DNA of 64,000 nucleotides from Solirubrobacter deserti (GTDB lineage Bacteria; Actinomycetota; Thermoleophilia; Solirubrobacterales; Solirubrobacteraceae), in NCBI RefSeq assembly GCF_027587175.1, contig NZ_JAPCID010000023.1:42913-106912 (forward strand), given 5' to 3'. The position numbers and the translations under genes are program-made. Positions 52,125-60,052 of this stretch are shown here, in pieces. The notes beneath the pieces are model-generated. The model saw only the letters and a list, made by a program, of their open reading frames with translations, did no database searches and was not told the origin of the DNA. Each line of letters starts with the position of its first letter. The stretch's first letter is position 1.

Positions 52125-52970
52125 ATGACCGACTTTCCGCTGCCGGGCGCGGCGACCCCCGTGGTCGTCGCGCCCGCGCCCGGTCGTGGCCCGCAGTTCT
52201 GGACCGGCGCGCCGTCCGCCGTGCTCGACGGCGACACGATCGTCCTCGGCTACCGCGTGCGCAACGGGCCGGACACCACGGACGAGACCGTGATCGCGGT
52301 CTCCCACGACGGCGAGCACTACGAGACCGTGCTCGTGCTGCCGCAGCAGCACTTCGGAGCGGCGTGGACCGAGCGGCCCGCGCTGGTGCGGACCGAAGTC
52401 GGCTGGCGGCTGTGGGTGAGCTGCGCGACCCCGAACACCAAGCACTGGTACATCGCGGTCGCTGAGGCCCCGACGCTCGACGCGTTGAGCGAGGCGGAGC
52501 TCTCCGTCGCGTTCGCCGGTGACGACCACACCGCGGTCAAGGACCCGATCATCCGGCGTTCCGCGGGCGGCTGGGAGGCGTGGATCTGCTGCCACCTGCT
52601 CGACGTCCCGGGCGAGGAGGACCGCATGAACACGGCCTACGCCACCAGCACCGACGGCTGGTCGTGGACGTGGCACGGCACCGTGCTCGAGGGCCGGCCC
52701 GGCACCTGGACGGAACGCGGCGCGCGGCTGACCACGATCCTGCCGGACGGCCGCGCGGCGTACGACGCGCGCGCGTCCGCACAGGAGAACTGGTTCGAGC
52801 GCACCGGCGTGACGCGCCGCGACGGCAACCGCTTCGAAGCCTCGGGCGAGCCGCTCGCGGACGTCCGCTACCTCGAGGTGCTGCCGCTGCCGGACGGGGC
52901 GCACCGCATCTGGTACGAGGCGCGTCTGGACGACGAGTCGCACGAGCTCAGGACCGAGCTGATCCAGTAG
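52125..52970 (+). CDS. Putative five-bladed beta-propeller glycosidase-like protein
   Basis: 281 aa. Strand-rich sequence with GAPSAVLDGDTIVLGYRVR, AVSHDGEHYETV, DPIIRRSAGGWEAWICCHL and TSTDGWSWTWHG: repeated Asp-Gly and Trp patterns as in GH43/GH32-type five-bladed propellers that bind or cleave sugars. The catalytic acidic triad cannot be assigned with confidence (Asp28, Asp150 are candidates). No signal peptide, so it is cytosolic or the start is wrong. It follows the ClpE-like gene after the REP-like element. Substrate unknown. Confidence 0.6.
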   Translation: MTDFPLPGAATPVVVAPAPGRGPQFWTGAPSAVLDGDTIVLGYRVRNGPDTTDETVIAVSHDGEHYETVLVLPQQHFGAAWTERPALVRTEVGWRLWVSCATPNTKHWYIAVAEAPTLDALSEAELSVAFAGDDHTAVKDPIIRRSAGGWEAWICCHLLDVPGEEDRMNTAYATSTDGWSWTWHGTVLEGRPGTWTERGARLTTILPDGRAAYDARASAQENWFERTGVTRRDGNRFEASGEPLADVRYLEVLPLPDGAHRIWYEARLDDESHELRTELIQ

Positions 52971-52983
52971 GTCGGCCGGCGTG

Positions 52984-53508
52984 TCATCCCGCGTGGAGCT
53001 CGCGCGGGGCATCGAGCGCGCCGACCGTGATGGCGGCGCAGCGGCCGGCGAGCGCCTCGCGTGAGAGCCCGACGACGCCGGCGATGTCGTGGTCGCTCGT
53101 GCCCGCCAGCCGCATCGCGAGGATCGCGCGGTCGGTGCGGCTCAACGCCTCGGCCGCACGACGCTGCGCGCCCGGCGTGATCGGCGGCAACGGCCGCTCG
53201 CCCCGCACGGCCGCGAGCAGCTCGTGCGCGGGCGCGGCCTTGTCGACGAGCGCCGCCGCGCCCGCGAACGTCGCGCGCACGACGTCGACGCCGGTCGCGT
53301 GCACGACCACACGCGCCGACCGCACCGTCAGGCACGCGCGCACGTCGTCCACCACGACGACGTCGGGGTCGGCGCGATAGAGCAACGGGAGGAGCGCGCG
53401 CCGGTGCTCCGCCGCGCCGACCGGCACGACACCGGGCGCCGCGCGCAGGATCGCCTCCAGCCCCGCGCGGGTCGCGGGGTGGGCGTCGAGGATCGCGACG
53501 CGGATCAT
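52984..53508 (-). CDS. NarL/LuxR-like regulator with degenerate receiver
   Basis: 174 aa from ATG 53508, overlapping the PAP2 gene stop by 4 bases. The N-terminal receiver starts with VAILDAHPATRAGLEAI and has acidic residues Asp54/Asp55 in VVVVDDVRACL. The usual phosphoacceptor geometry and the conserved Lys are not clear, so phosphorylation may be lost. The C-terminal region LSRTDRAILAMRLAGTSDHDI resembles a LuxR helix-turn-helix start but then departs. It could regulate the adjacent PAP2 unit. It is the last gene of that three-gene operon. Confidence 0.65.
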   Translation of the reverse strand: MIRVAILDAHPATRAGLEAILRAAPGVVPVGAAEHRRALLPLLYRADPDVVVVDDVRACLTVRSARVVVHATGVDVVRATFAGAAALVDKAAPAHELLAAVRGERPLPPITPGAQRRAAEALSRTDRAILAMRLAGTSDHDIAGVVGLSREALAGRCAAITVGALDAPRELHAG

Positions 53509-54200
53509 GCCGCCACCGCCGTCCGCAGCGCGGGGCGCGGTCGCCAGGTCACCACGAGGTAGCCCAGCAGGGTGATCGCCACGCCGGCCGCCACGTCGAA
53601 CACGTAGTGGTTGGCGGTCGCGACCGTCGACAGCGCGACCAGCGGCGCCCAGCTCAGCGCCAGCGCCTTCAGCCAGCGCCGCCGCACGACCATCGCGACG
53701 GCCACGCTCAACGCCAGCGCGAACCCGCAGTGCAGCGACGGGACCGCCGCGATCGGGTTGTAGAACCACGTCGAGTGCCCCGCGAGCGTCACGGCGGACG
53801 TCTCGCTCACGAAGTCCGTCATGCCGACCTCGGCCAGCCGCGGCGGCGCCACGGGGAACAGCGCGTAGACCGGTAGCGAGAGCATCCAGGTGGCGATCAC
53901 CGTGTTACGGAGCCGGGGGTACAGGCGCGGCGCCCACCGGTACATCGACAGCAGGACGAGCGGCAGCACGACGATCTGGGCCGCGAGATACACGTGGCTG
54001 AGCAGCGCGCCGCCGAGCGCGTCCTGCACGCCGTGCTCGAAGCCGACGCCGCCCTGCGCGCCGACGACCCACTGCGCGTTGCTCTGCGCGAGGTCCATCT
54101 GGCCGCTGGTGACGCCGCGGCCGGCGTTGTAGAGCAGATACGCGGCGCCGAAGAGCATCAGTTCGCGGACGCCGCGGCGGCGGACGAAAGAGGGAGTCAT
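53505..54200 (-). CDS. PAP2-superfamily membrane phosphatase (Ipt1/Aur1-like)
   Basis: 231 aa, about six transmembrane helices. The phosphatase motifs are PSLHCGFALALS and NHYVFDVAAG, of the PAP2_3 inositol-phosphotransferase type, where the His and Asp residues act on lipid phosphates. It would dephosphorylate or transfer a lipid head group on the outer face of the membrane. ATGA overlaps on both sides link it to a small upstream gene and a regulator downstream. Start is ATG 54200; longer frames only run antisense. Confidence 0.88.
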   Translation of the reverse strand: MTPSFVRRRGVRELMLFGAAYLLYNAGRGVTSGQMDLAQSNAQWVVGAQGGVGFEHGVQDALGGALLSHVYLAAQIVVLPLVLLSMYRWAPRLYPRLRNTVIATWMLSLPVYALFPVAPPRLAEVGMTDFVSETSAVTLAGHSTWFYNPIAAVPSLHCGFALALSVAVAMVVRRRWLKALALSWAPLVALSTVATANHYVFDVAAGVAITLLGYLVVTWRPRPALRTAVAA

Positions 54201-54439
54201 GGGATGTCGACCTCGTCGACTCGGATCGCAGTGGCGCGCTCGGCGAGGAAGTACGGGAGGAGCCCGAGCGCGTGTTCGGGACCGTCCGCCTGCACCGTCC
54301 ACCAGATCGCGTGCCCGCCGAACGCACACGAGGCCAGCGCCGCGCGGTGGCGGAGCGGGCTCGCGTGTCCCCGGAAGGCGGCGAACGCCACGCCGCACTC
54401 GTGCGGCTCATGGCGGTGGTGGAGCAGGAAGCGGGGCAT
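54197..54439 (-). CDS. Small conserved protein upstream of PAP2 gene
   Basis: 80 aa from the ATG at 54439 (MPRFLLHHRHEPHECGVAFA); an in-frame start 12 codons upstream is less likely because the conserved part begins at PRFLLHHRH. His- and Cys-containing motif HHRHEPHECGVAF and the later SCAFGGHAIWWTV suggest a metal- or cofactor-binding ferredoxin-like fold. Family not identified with confidence. It overlaps the PAP2 gene by 4 bases, so it is translated from the same message. No membrane segment. Confidence 0.6.
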   Translation of the reverse strand: MPRFLLHHRHEPHECGVAFAAFRGHASPLRHRAALASCAFGGHAIWWTVQADGPEHALGLLPYFLAERATAIRVDEVDIP

Positions 54440-54579
54440 GGCGCACACGCTCCCGTGAAGGCACCCGTGGCTCATCGGGGCGCTGCCCTGATTCGGGACC
54501 CTGATCCGGGTCCCTAAGGGTGCGAGATCGGGGTCCTGCCCTGAAGTCGCGGCGCCCGCGCCCGAGGACGCTCCGTGCC
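54440..54579. promoter_or_regulatory. Divergent gap with GGGACCC/GGGTCCC inverted repeat
   Basis: 140 bases between the small gene at 54439 and the MMPL start at 54580. GGGACCC (54495-54501) and GGGTCCC (54508-54514) form a perfect 7-bp inverted repeat with the spacer TGATCC. It may be an operator controlling both directions or a transcript hairpin. No -10/-35 pair is clear. Confidence 0.5.
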
Positions 54580-56718
54580 ATGGCTACCTTCCTCTACCGG
54601 CTCGGCCGCTGGGCGTATGACCACCGCCGCGCCGTGCTCGCGCTCTGGCTCGCGATCCTGATCACCGTCGGCGGCATCGCGGCCGCGTTCGGCGGCACGA
54701 AGTCCAACAAGTTCGAAGTTCCGGGCACCGAGTCCCAGCAGGCGCAGGAGCTGCTGGAGGAGCGCTACCCGGCCGCGAGCGGCTCGTTCGCGCGCGTCGT
54801 GTTCGCCGCGCCCGAGGGCCAGACGCTCTCCGGCGGCGAGAACGCCGCCGCCATGGACGCGACGCTCGGGGAGGCGAAGGGCGCCGCCGAGGTGAGCGGT
54901 GTCTCGGACCCGGTGTTGAGCAAGGACGGGACGATCGGCTACGCCGACGTCATCTATCCCACCCCGTCCTCGGAGATCTCCGACGAGGCGCGCGAGCAGC
55001 TCGCCGACGTCGCGCACACAGGTGAGGCCGCCGGGCTCCAGGTCGAGTTCTCGGGCGGGATCGCCGCCGAGGAGGCCGCGCACGGCTCCGAGTCGCTCGG
55101 CATGATCGTCGCCTTCTTCGTGCTCGCGATCACGATGGCGTCGCTGCTGGCCGCCGGCATGCCGCTGCTCACCGCCATGCTCGGCGTGTCGATCGGGCTC
55201 GCGGGCCTCACCGGCCTGTCGAGCGTGATCGACCTGAGCGAGACCGCGCCGGTGCTCGCCACGATGCTCGGGCTCGCGGTCGGTATCGACTACGCGCTGT
55301 TCATCCTCGCCCGGCACAAGCAGAACCTGGGCGACGGCATGGAACCGCGTGAGTCCGTCGCCCACGCGAGCGGCACCGCCGGCAGCGCGGTCGTGTTCGC
55401 CGGCCTGACCGTGATCATCGCGCTCGTCGGCCTGTGCGTCGTGAACATCCCGTTCCTCTCCGTGATGGGTCTGGCCGCGGCCGGCACCGTCGCCATCGCG
55501 GTCCTCGTCGCGCTCACGCTGCTGCCCGCGCTGTTGGGCTTCGCCGGCGCGCGCCTGGCCAAGCCGAACCGCTTGCTCGCCGGCCGCTCGGGACGCAAGC
55601 GCTCCCCGCTCAGCGCCCGCTGGGTGAGCTTCGTGGTGCGTCGCCCGGGTGCCGTGCTGCTCGTCGGGCTGGCGCTGCTCGGCGTCGCCGCCGTACCCGC
55701 CGCGCACATGGAGCTCGGCCTGCCGGATGGCTCCTCCGAGCCCACGAGCTCCACCGAGCGCCGCTCGTACGACCTGCTGACCGCGGGCTTCGGCCCCGGC
55801 TTCAACGGCACGCTCACCGTCGTCGTGGACGCGCCCGAGGTGGCCCGCTCCGAGCAGGAGGCCTTCGGCAAGCAGGTGGCTTCCACCCTGGAGGACTTCC
55901 CGGGCGTCGCCGCCGTCTCCCCCGCCATGCCCAACGAGGCCGGCGACCTGTGGATCGTCCAGGTCACGCCTGAGACCGGACCCGCGACCCAGGAAACTAA
56001 GGACCTCGTCACGGCCCTGCGCACCGAGGCCGAGCAGCTCCCGAAGTCCGCGCATCTGAGCGCGTACGTGACCGGCCAGACCGCGGTCAACATCGACACG
56101 GCCGACCGCCTGAACGAGGCGCTGCCGCTCTACGTCGGCGTCGTCGTGGGCCTCGCCCTGCTGCTGCTCATGGTCGTGTTCCGCAGCGTCCTGGTGCCGC
56201 TGAAGGCCGCGGCCGGGTTCCTGCTCTCGATCGCCGCCTCGCTGGGCGTGACGGTCTGGATCTTCCAGGACGGCAACCTGAACGGGCTCTTCGACGTCGC
56301 CTCGGCCGGCCCGATCGTCTCGTTCCTGCCGATCCTGCTGATCGGCATCCTGTTCGGGCTCGCGATGGACTACGAGGTGTTCCTGGTCTCGCGGATGCGC
56401 GAGCGCTTCGTCCACAGCCGCGACGCGAAGGCCGCCGTCGTCAAGGGCTACGTCGACAGCGGCCGCGTCGTCACCGCAGCGGCCACGATCATGATGGTCG
56501 TCTTCGGCGCCTACATCCTCTCGCCGGACCCGATCATCAAGTCGATCGGCCTCGCCCTGGCCTTCGGCATCCTCGCCGACGCGTTCCTGGTCCGGCTCAC
56601 GCTGGTACCGGCCGTGATGGCGCTGCTCGGCCGCCGCGCGTGGTGGATGCCCAAGCGCGTCGAGCGCCTCGTCCCCGACCTCGACATCGAGGGTGAGCGC
56701 CTGGCTACAGCTCGATGA
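54580..56718 (+). CDS. MMPL-family RND-type exporter (third copy)
   Basis: 712 aa from ATG 54580 (MATFLYRLGRWAYDHRRAV). Same two-bundle architecture as the other two MMPL genes but a distinct subgroup: first bundle signature GLAVGIDYALFILARHKQN, second GLAMDYEVFLVSRMRERF, large extracytoplasmic loops and a C-terminus ending RRAWWMPKRVERLVPDLDIEGE. Probably a proton-driven lipid or siderophore-type exporter. It converges with the NarL regulator gene with a 14-base stop-to-stop overlap. A small divergent gene group lies upstream. Confidence 0.92.
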   Translation: MATFLYRLGRWAYDHRRAVLALWLAILITVGGIAAAFGGTKSNKFEVPGTESQQAQELLEERYPAASGSFARVVFAAPEGQTLSGGENAAAMDATLGEAKGAAEVSGVSDPVLSKDGTIGYADVIYPTPSSEISDEAREQLADVAHTGEAAGLQVEFSGGIAAEEAAHGSESLGMIVAFFVLAITMASLLAAGMPLLTAMLGVSIGLAGLTGLSSVIDLSETAPVLATMLGLAVGIDYALFILARHKQNLGDGMEPRESVAHASGTAGSAVVFAGLTVIIALVGLCVVNIPFLSVMGLAAAGTVAIAVLVALTLLPALLGFAGARLAKPNRLLAGRSGRKRSPLSARWVSFVVRRPGAVLLVGLALLGVAAVPAAHMELGLPDGSSEPTSSTERRSYDLLTAGFGPGFNGTLTVVVDAPEVARSEQEAFGKQVASTLEDFPGVAAVSPAMPNEAGDLWIVQVTPETGPATQETKDLVTALRTEAEQLPKSAHLSAYVTGQTAVNIDTADRLNEALPLYVGVVVGLALLLLMVVFRSVLVPLKAAAGFLLSIAASLGVTVWIFQDGNLNGLFDVASAGPIVSFLPILLIGILFGLAMDYEVFLVSRMRERFVHSRDAKAAVVKGYVDSGRVVTAAATIMMVVFGAYILSPDPIIKSIGLALAFGILADAFLVRLTLVPAVMALLGRRAWWMPKRVERLVPDLDIEGERLATAR

Positions 56719-57316
56719 GCCCGCGCTCGAGCGCGGTCACCACCGCCGCCGTGCGATCGTCGACGCCGAGCTTGGCGTAGACGTTGAGCAGGTGCGTCTT
56801 GACGGTGGCCGCGCTCACGTGCAGGCGCTCGCCGACCTCGCGGTTGGTGCAGCCCTTCGCCACCAGCTGCAGCACCTCCCGCTCCCGGGCGGACAGCTCC
56901 TCGCCGTCGCCGCGCCAGACCCGCGCGGCGACGGCGGGGGCGAGCACGACCTCGCCGCGGGCCGCGGCCCGCACCGCGCGATGCAGCTCATCGCGCGGTG
57001 CGTCTTTGAGGAGGTAGCCGCTCGCGCCGGCCTGCATGGCGCGCGCGATGTCGCCGTCGCGGTCGTAGGTGGTGAGCACGAGCACACGCGCGGCGGGGTC
57101 GAGCTCGCGCAGCTTCGTGGTCGCGGTGACGCCGTCCATGACCGGCATCCGCAGGTCCATCAGCACCACGTCGGGGTTCGCCGACGGGTACACGGCCAGC
57201 GCGCGACGCCCGTCCTCGGCCTCGCCCGCCACGACGAACCCCGCGCCCTCGAGCACGGCCCGAAGGCCGTCGCGCACGACGGGATGGTCGTCCACGAGCA
57301 GGACCCGCACGCTCAC
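56705..57316 (-). CDS. NarL-family response regulator
   Basis: 203 aa from GTG 57316. The receiver has VLLVDDHPVVRDGL at the start, the phosphoacceptor Asp54 in VVLMDLRMPVMDG and LTTYDRDG with a Thr pair, and Lys in YLLKDAPRDE. A LuxR-type HTH closes it (LSAREREVLQLVAKGCTNRE and VSAATVKTHLLNVYAKLG). It is the output partner of the membrane histidine kinase encoded just upstream with a GTGA overlap. The associated ABC genes are the likely first targets. Confidence 0.93.
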   Translation of the reverse strand: MSVRVLLVDDHPVVRDGLRAVLEGAGFVVAGEAEDGRRALAVYPSANPDVVLMDLRMPVMDGVTATTKLRELDPAARVLVLTTYDRDGDIARAMQAGASGYLLKDAPRDELHRAVRAAARGEVVLAPAVAARVWRGDGEELSAREREVLQLVAKGCTNREVGERLHVSAATVKTHLLNVYAKLGVDDRTAAVVTALERGLIEL

Positions 57317-58488
57317 AGCGGCACCGTGACCTGGACGCGCGTGCCCGCGCCGGGCGCGGACGTGATCTCGGCGCGGCCACCGACCGTGGCGGCGCGCTCG
57401 CGCATCGTGGTGAGGCCGAACCCGGTCCGCGGGGCGGCGGCGAGGACGCCGCGGGCGGCCGTCGCGAGCGCGCCGTGGTCGTGCGCCCGCGACCCGTGCG
57501 GGGCGGCCGCGTCGAACCCGCGGCCGTCGTCGGCCACGCACAGCGTCGCCTCGGCGGCGCCGATGTCGAGCGCGACCTCGACGTGGGTCGCGTCCGCGTG
57601 GCGGCGGACGTTCGAGAGCGCCTCGCGGGCACAGCCCAGCAGCGCCTCTTCGACGGCAGCCCCCAGGCCCGCGTCGTCGCCGCGGACCTTCACCGCAACG
57701 TCCAGCCCGTGCTCGGCGCGCAGGCGGCCGGCCAGCACCCGCAGGCCGGCGCCCAACCCGTCGCCGGCGTCGAGCAGGTCGGGGCGCAGCGCATGGACGG
57801 CGCGGCGGGCGTCGGTCAAGCCGGCGCGGGCCGCGTCGCGGCCGCGCGCGAGCCGGGCCATGCCCGAGTCGACGCGCCCGGCTTCGAGCTCCTGCTCGGC
57901 CGCCTCCAGCTGGGCGACGACGCTCACCAGCGACTGTGTGAGCGTGTCGTGGAGCTCGCGGGCGATGCGCTGGCGCTCCTCCAGGGCGCCGATCAGCCGG
58001 CCCTGCTCGTGCACCTCGGCGCGCGCGGCTTCCAACTCGGCGATCGTCTCGGCGCGCTTGCGCGAGACGCGCTCGGCGGCGTCGATCGACACGGCCAACA
58101 CCAGCGCGACGCCGGTCGTCACCGCGATGCCCATGATCAGCTCGCGCCCCTGGAGATCGGCGAGCGCGAACGTGGCGGCGGCGACCGCGCCGCACCCCGG
58201 CACCGCCCACCACCCCAAGCGGAGGAACAGCTGCGGGTAGATCGCGTAGACGAGCAGGAAGTAGTGGTTCGAGCGCCCGACCAGCACGAGCATCAACGCG
58301 ATCAGCCCGAGTACGTGCACGAGCCCGAGCCGGCGCAGCCACACGAACGCCGCATGCCACGCCAGGAACGCGAACGCGAGCGCCAGCGTGACCGGGTCGT
58401 GGTCGTCGAACCACGCGGCGCCCGCCGCCACGACCAGCACGCCGGCGAGCAGCCCGCCCCAGATCAGCTCCTCACGCCGCTCGGACAT
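57313..58488 (-). CDS. Membrane sensor histidine kinase (HisKA_3)
   Basis: 391 aa. Four to five hydrophobic segments in the first 140 residues form a membrane sensor with little extracytoplasmic sequence, as in DesK/LiaS-type kinases. The HisKA_3 dimerisation domain holds the phosphoacceptor His180 in ARELHDTLTQSL. The HATPase domain has EALSNVRRHADATHV, DDGRGFD and a Gly-rich GFGLTTMRERA lid. It senses an envelope or lipid-state cue and phosphorylates the NarL regulator encoded next. Ten bases separate it from the ABC permease gene upstream. Confidence 0.93.
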   Translation of the reverse strand: MSERREELIWGGLLAGVLVVAAGAAWFDDHDPVTLALAFAFLAWHAAFVWLRRLGLVHVLGLIALMLVLVGRSNHYFLLVYAIYPQLFLRLGWWAVPGCGAVAAATFALADLQGRELIMGIAVTTGVALVLAVSIDAAERVSRKRAETIAELEAARAEVHEQGRLIGALEERQRIARELHDTLTQSLVSVVAQLEAAEQELEAGRVDSGMARLARGRDAARAGLTDARRAVHALRPDLLDAGDGLGAGLRVLAGRLRAEHGLDVAVKVRGDDAGLGAAVEEALLGCAREALSNVRRHADATHVEVALDIGAAEATLCVADDGRGFDAAAPHGSRAHDHGALATAARGVLAAAPRTGFGLTTMRERAATVGGRAEITSAPGAGTRVQVTVPL

Positions 58489-58498
58489 CAGGCGAACC

Positions 58499-59242
58499 CT
58501 ACGACCAGCGGAACGCGCGCAGACTGATGAGCCCGCCGACCAGCAGCGCCGCCACCGGCACGAGCACCGAGGACGCGGCCGGCGGCGCGCCCGCCCACGC
58601 GTCGCGCAGGCCCTCGACCACGTAGGTCAGCGGCAGAACGTCACCGATTGTGCGCGCGGCGTCCGGCAGGTTCTCGCGCGGCATCGCCGCGCCGCTCAGG
58701 AACAGCTTCGGGAAGTAGAGCGCAGAGGCCGCCGCCTGCGCCACCCGCGTGGTCGGCGCCAGCGCACCGATCGCGCCGCCCAAGGCCGCCGCCGTCAGCG
58801 CGGCCAGGACGATCAGGGCGACCGCCCGCAGCGGCGCGTCCGGCAGCCCCGCGCCGAACACGACGATCGCCAGCCCGCACAGCAGCACCGTCCCGGCCGC
58901 GGCGACCGCCAGCTGCACGATCACGTGCGCGCCCAGCACGTTCGCCGGCCGGATCGGCGCCAGCGACAACCGCCGCAGCACGCCGCGCTCGCGCTCGTTG
59001 GCCAGCGACTCCGCGAGCCCCATCACGCCCGCCGTCGCCACCACGAACACCACCAGCCCGGCCTGCAGGACGTCGAGCCCGATCTCGCCCCCGAACTCGG
59101 CGCTCGGCCGGCCGACGTCGTCGCCGCCCGCGTTGAGCAACAGCAGCAGGACGGGCAGCAGCAGCGTGAAGCCGACCGCGGCCGGCTCGCGCACGAACAG
59201 CCGTAGCTCGGTCAGGCTCAGCGCGCGGAGAGCACGGGCCAT
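58499..59242 (-). CDS. ABC-2 type exporter permease
   Basis: 247 aa from ATG 59242, overlapping the ATPase gene by 25 bases. Six hydrophobic segments; the ABC-2 motifs NERERGVLRRLSLAPIRPA and YFPKLFLSGAAMPRENLP are clear. It is the membrane half of a two-component drug/lipid exporter whose ATPase is at 59218-59931. Its C-terminal stop is followed by the histidine kinase gene after ten bases, making a four-gene ABC-sensor operon of the type that detects cell-wall- or membrane-active agents. Confidence 0.9.
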   Translation of the reverse strand: MARALRALSLTELRLFVREPAAVGFTLLLPVLLLLLNAGGDDVGRPSAEFGGEIGLDVLQAGLVVFVVATAGVMGLAESLANERERGVLRRLSLAPIRPANVLGAHVIVQLAVAAAGTVLLCGLAIVVFGAGLPDAPLRAVALIVLAALTAAALGGAIGALAPTTRVAQAAASALYFPKLFLSGAAMPRENLPDAARTIGDVLPLTYVVEGLRDAWAGAPPAASSVLVPVAALLVGGLISLRAFRWS

Positions 59243-59931
59243 GCTTCCCCCTCCCCCACGAACGAGAAGTACGCCGTCTCGAGCCCGCCGAACTCGTCGG
59301 TGGGCGCGCACGCGAGCACCTGCCCGCGGTTGATGATCGCGACGCGGTCGCACAGCGCCTCGGCCTCGGCGACATCGTGCGTGACGAGCACGACCGTCAG
59401 CCCTTCCGACCGCAACGCGCGCACCAGCGCCCACGCCGAGCGCCGCGCCTCCGGGTCCAGCCCCGTGGTGAGCTCGTCCAACACGACGAGCTCCGGCTCG
59501 TGCAGCAGCGCCAGCGCGAGGAAGAGCCGCTGGCGCTCGCCGCCGCTCAACTTCCCGAACGGCTGCTCGCGCACCCGCTCGAGCCCCCAGCGCGCGAGCA
59601 GCGCGCGCGGGTCCGCGGTGCGCGGGTACAGCGCGGCGAACAGCTCCAGCGCCTCCCCGACGCGCAGCCGGTCGGGCAGCGTCGCGTGCTGGAGCTGGAC
59701 GCCGACGCGTGTGCACAGCTCGCGCCCCGGCTGCATCCCCAGCGTCCGGATCGTGCCCGCGTCCGGCGTACGCAGCCCGACCGCGCACTCCACGAACGTC
59801 GATTTCCCGGCCCCGTTGGGCCCGAGCAGCCCGAGCACCTCACCGCGCCGCACGGACAACGTCAACCCGTCCAGCGCGACCGTCGCGCCGTAGCGCTTGA
59901 CGAGGTCGGTGGCTTCGATGGCGAGTTCCAT
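59218..59931 (-). CDS. ABC-type exporter ATPase
   Basis: 237 aa from ATG 59931 (MELAIEATDLVKRYG); an upstream in-frame ATG at 59988 would start inside the palindrome region. Walker A LLGPNGAGKSTF, signature KLSGGERQRLFLA, Walker B LVVLDELTTGLD (Glu-Leu instead of Glu-Pro) and VTHDVAEAEALCD with the switch His are intact. It drives the ABC-2 permease encoded next in the operon. It is divergent from a flavin monooxygenase gene, with an 18-base perfect palindrome between the two starts. Confidence 0.92.
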   Translation of the reverse strand: MELAIEATDLVKRYGATVALDGLTLSVRRGEVLGLLGPNGAGKSTFVECAVGLRTPDAGTIRTLGMQPGRELCTRVGVQLQHATLPDRLRVGEALELFAALYPRTADPRALLARWGLERVREQPFGKLSGGERQRLFLALALLHEPELVVLDELTTGLDPEARRSAWALVRALRSEGLTVVLVTHDVAEAEALCDRVAIINRGQVLACAPTDEFGGLETAYFSFVGEGEAWPVLSAR

Positions 59932-59987
59932 GCCCCTAGCGTCGGGCACGCCGCCGCCCGCGACATCGCCACGACGGCTAGAGCTCA

Positions 59988-60005
59988 CTCAGCCATATGG
60001 CTGAG
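59988..60005. promoter_or_regulatory. 18-bp perfect palindrome in divergent promoter
   Basis: CTCAGCCATATGGCTGAG is a perfect palindrome without spacer. It lies in the 121-base gap between the ABC/two-component operon (start 59931) and the flavin monooxygenase gene (start 60053), suited for a dimeric regulator acting on both. The neighbouring NarL regulator is one candidate binder; its family normally prefers spaced heptamers, so another protein may bind. Confidence 0.7.
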
Positions 60006-60052
60006 CGGCCTGTAACGTCCGCTTCGTTCGTACCGGCCGGGAGGAGAGACCC

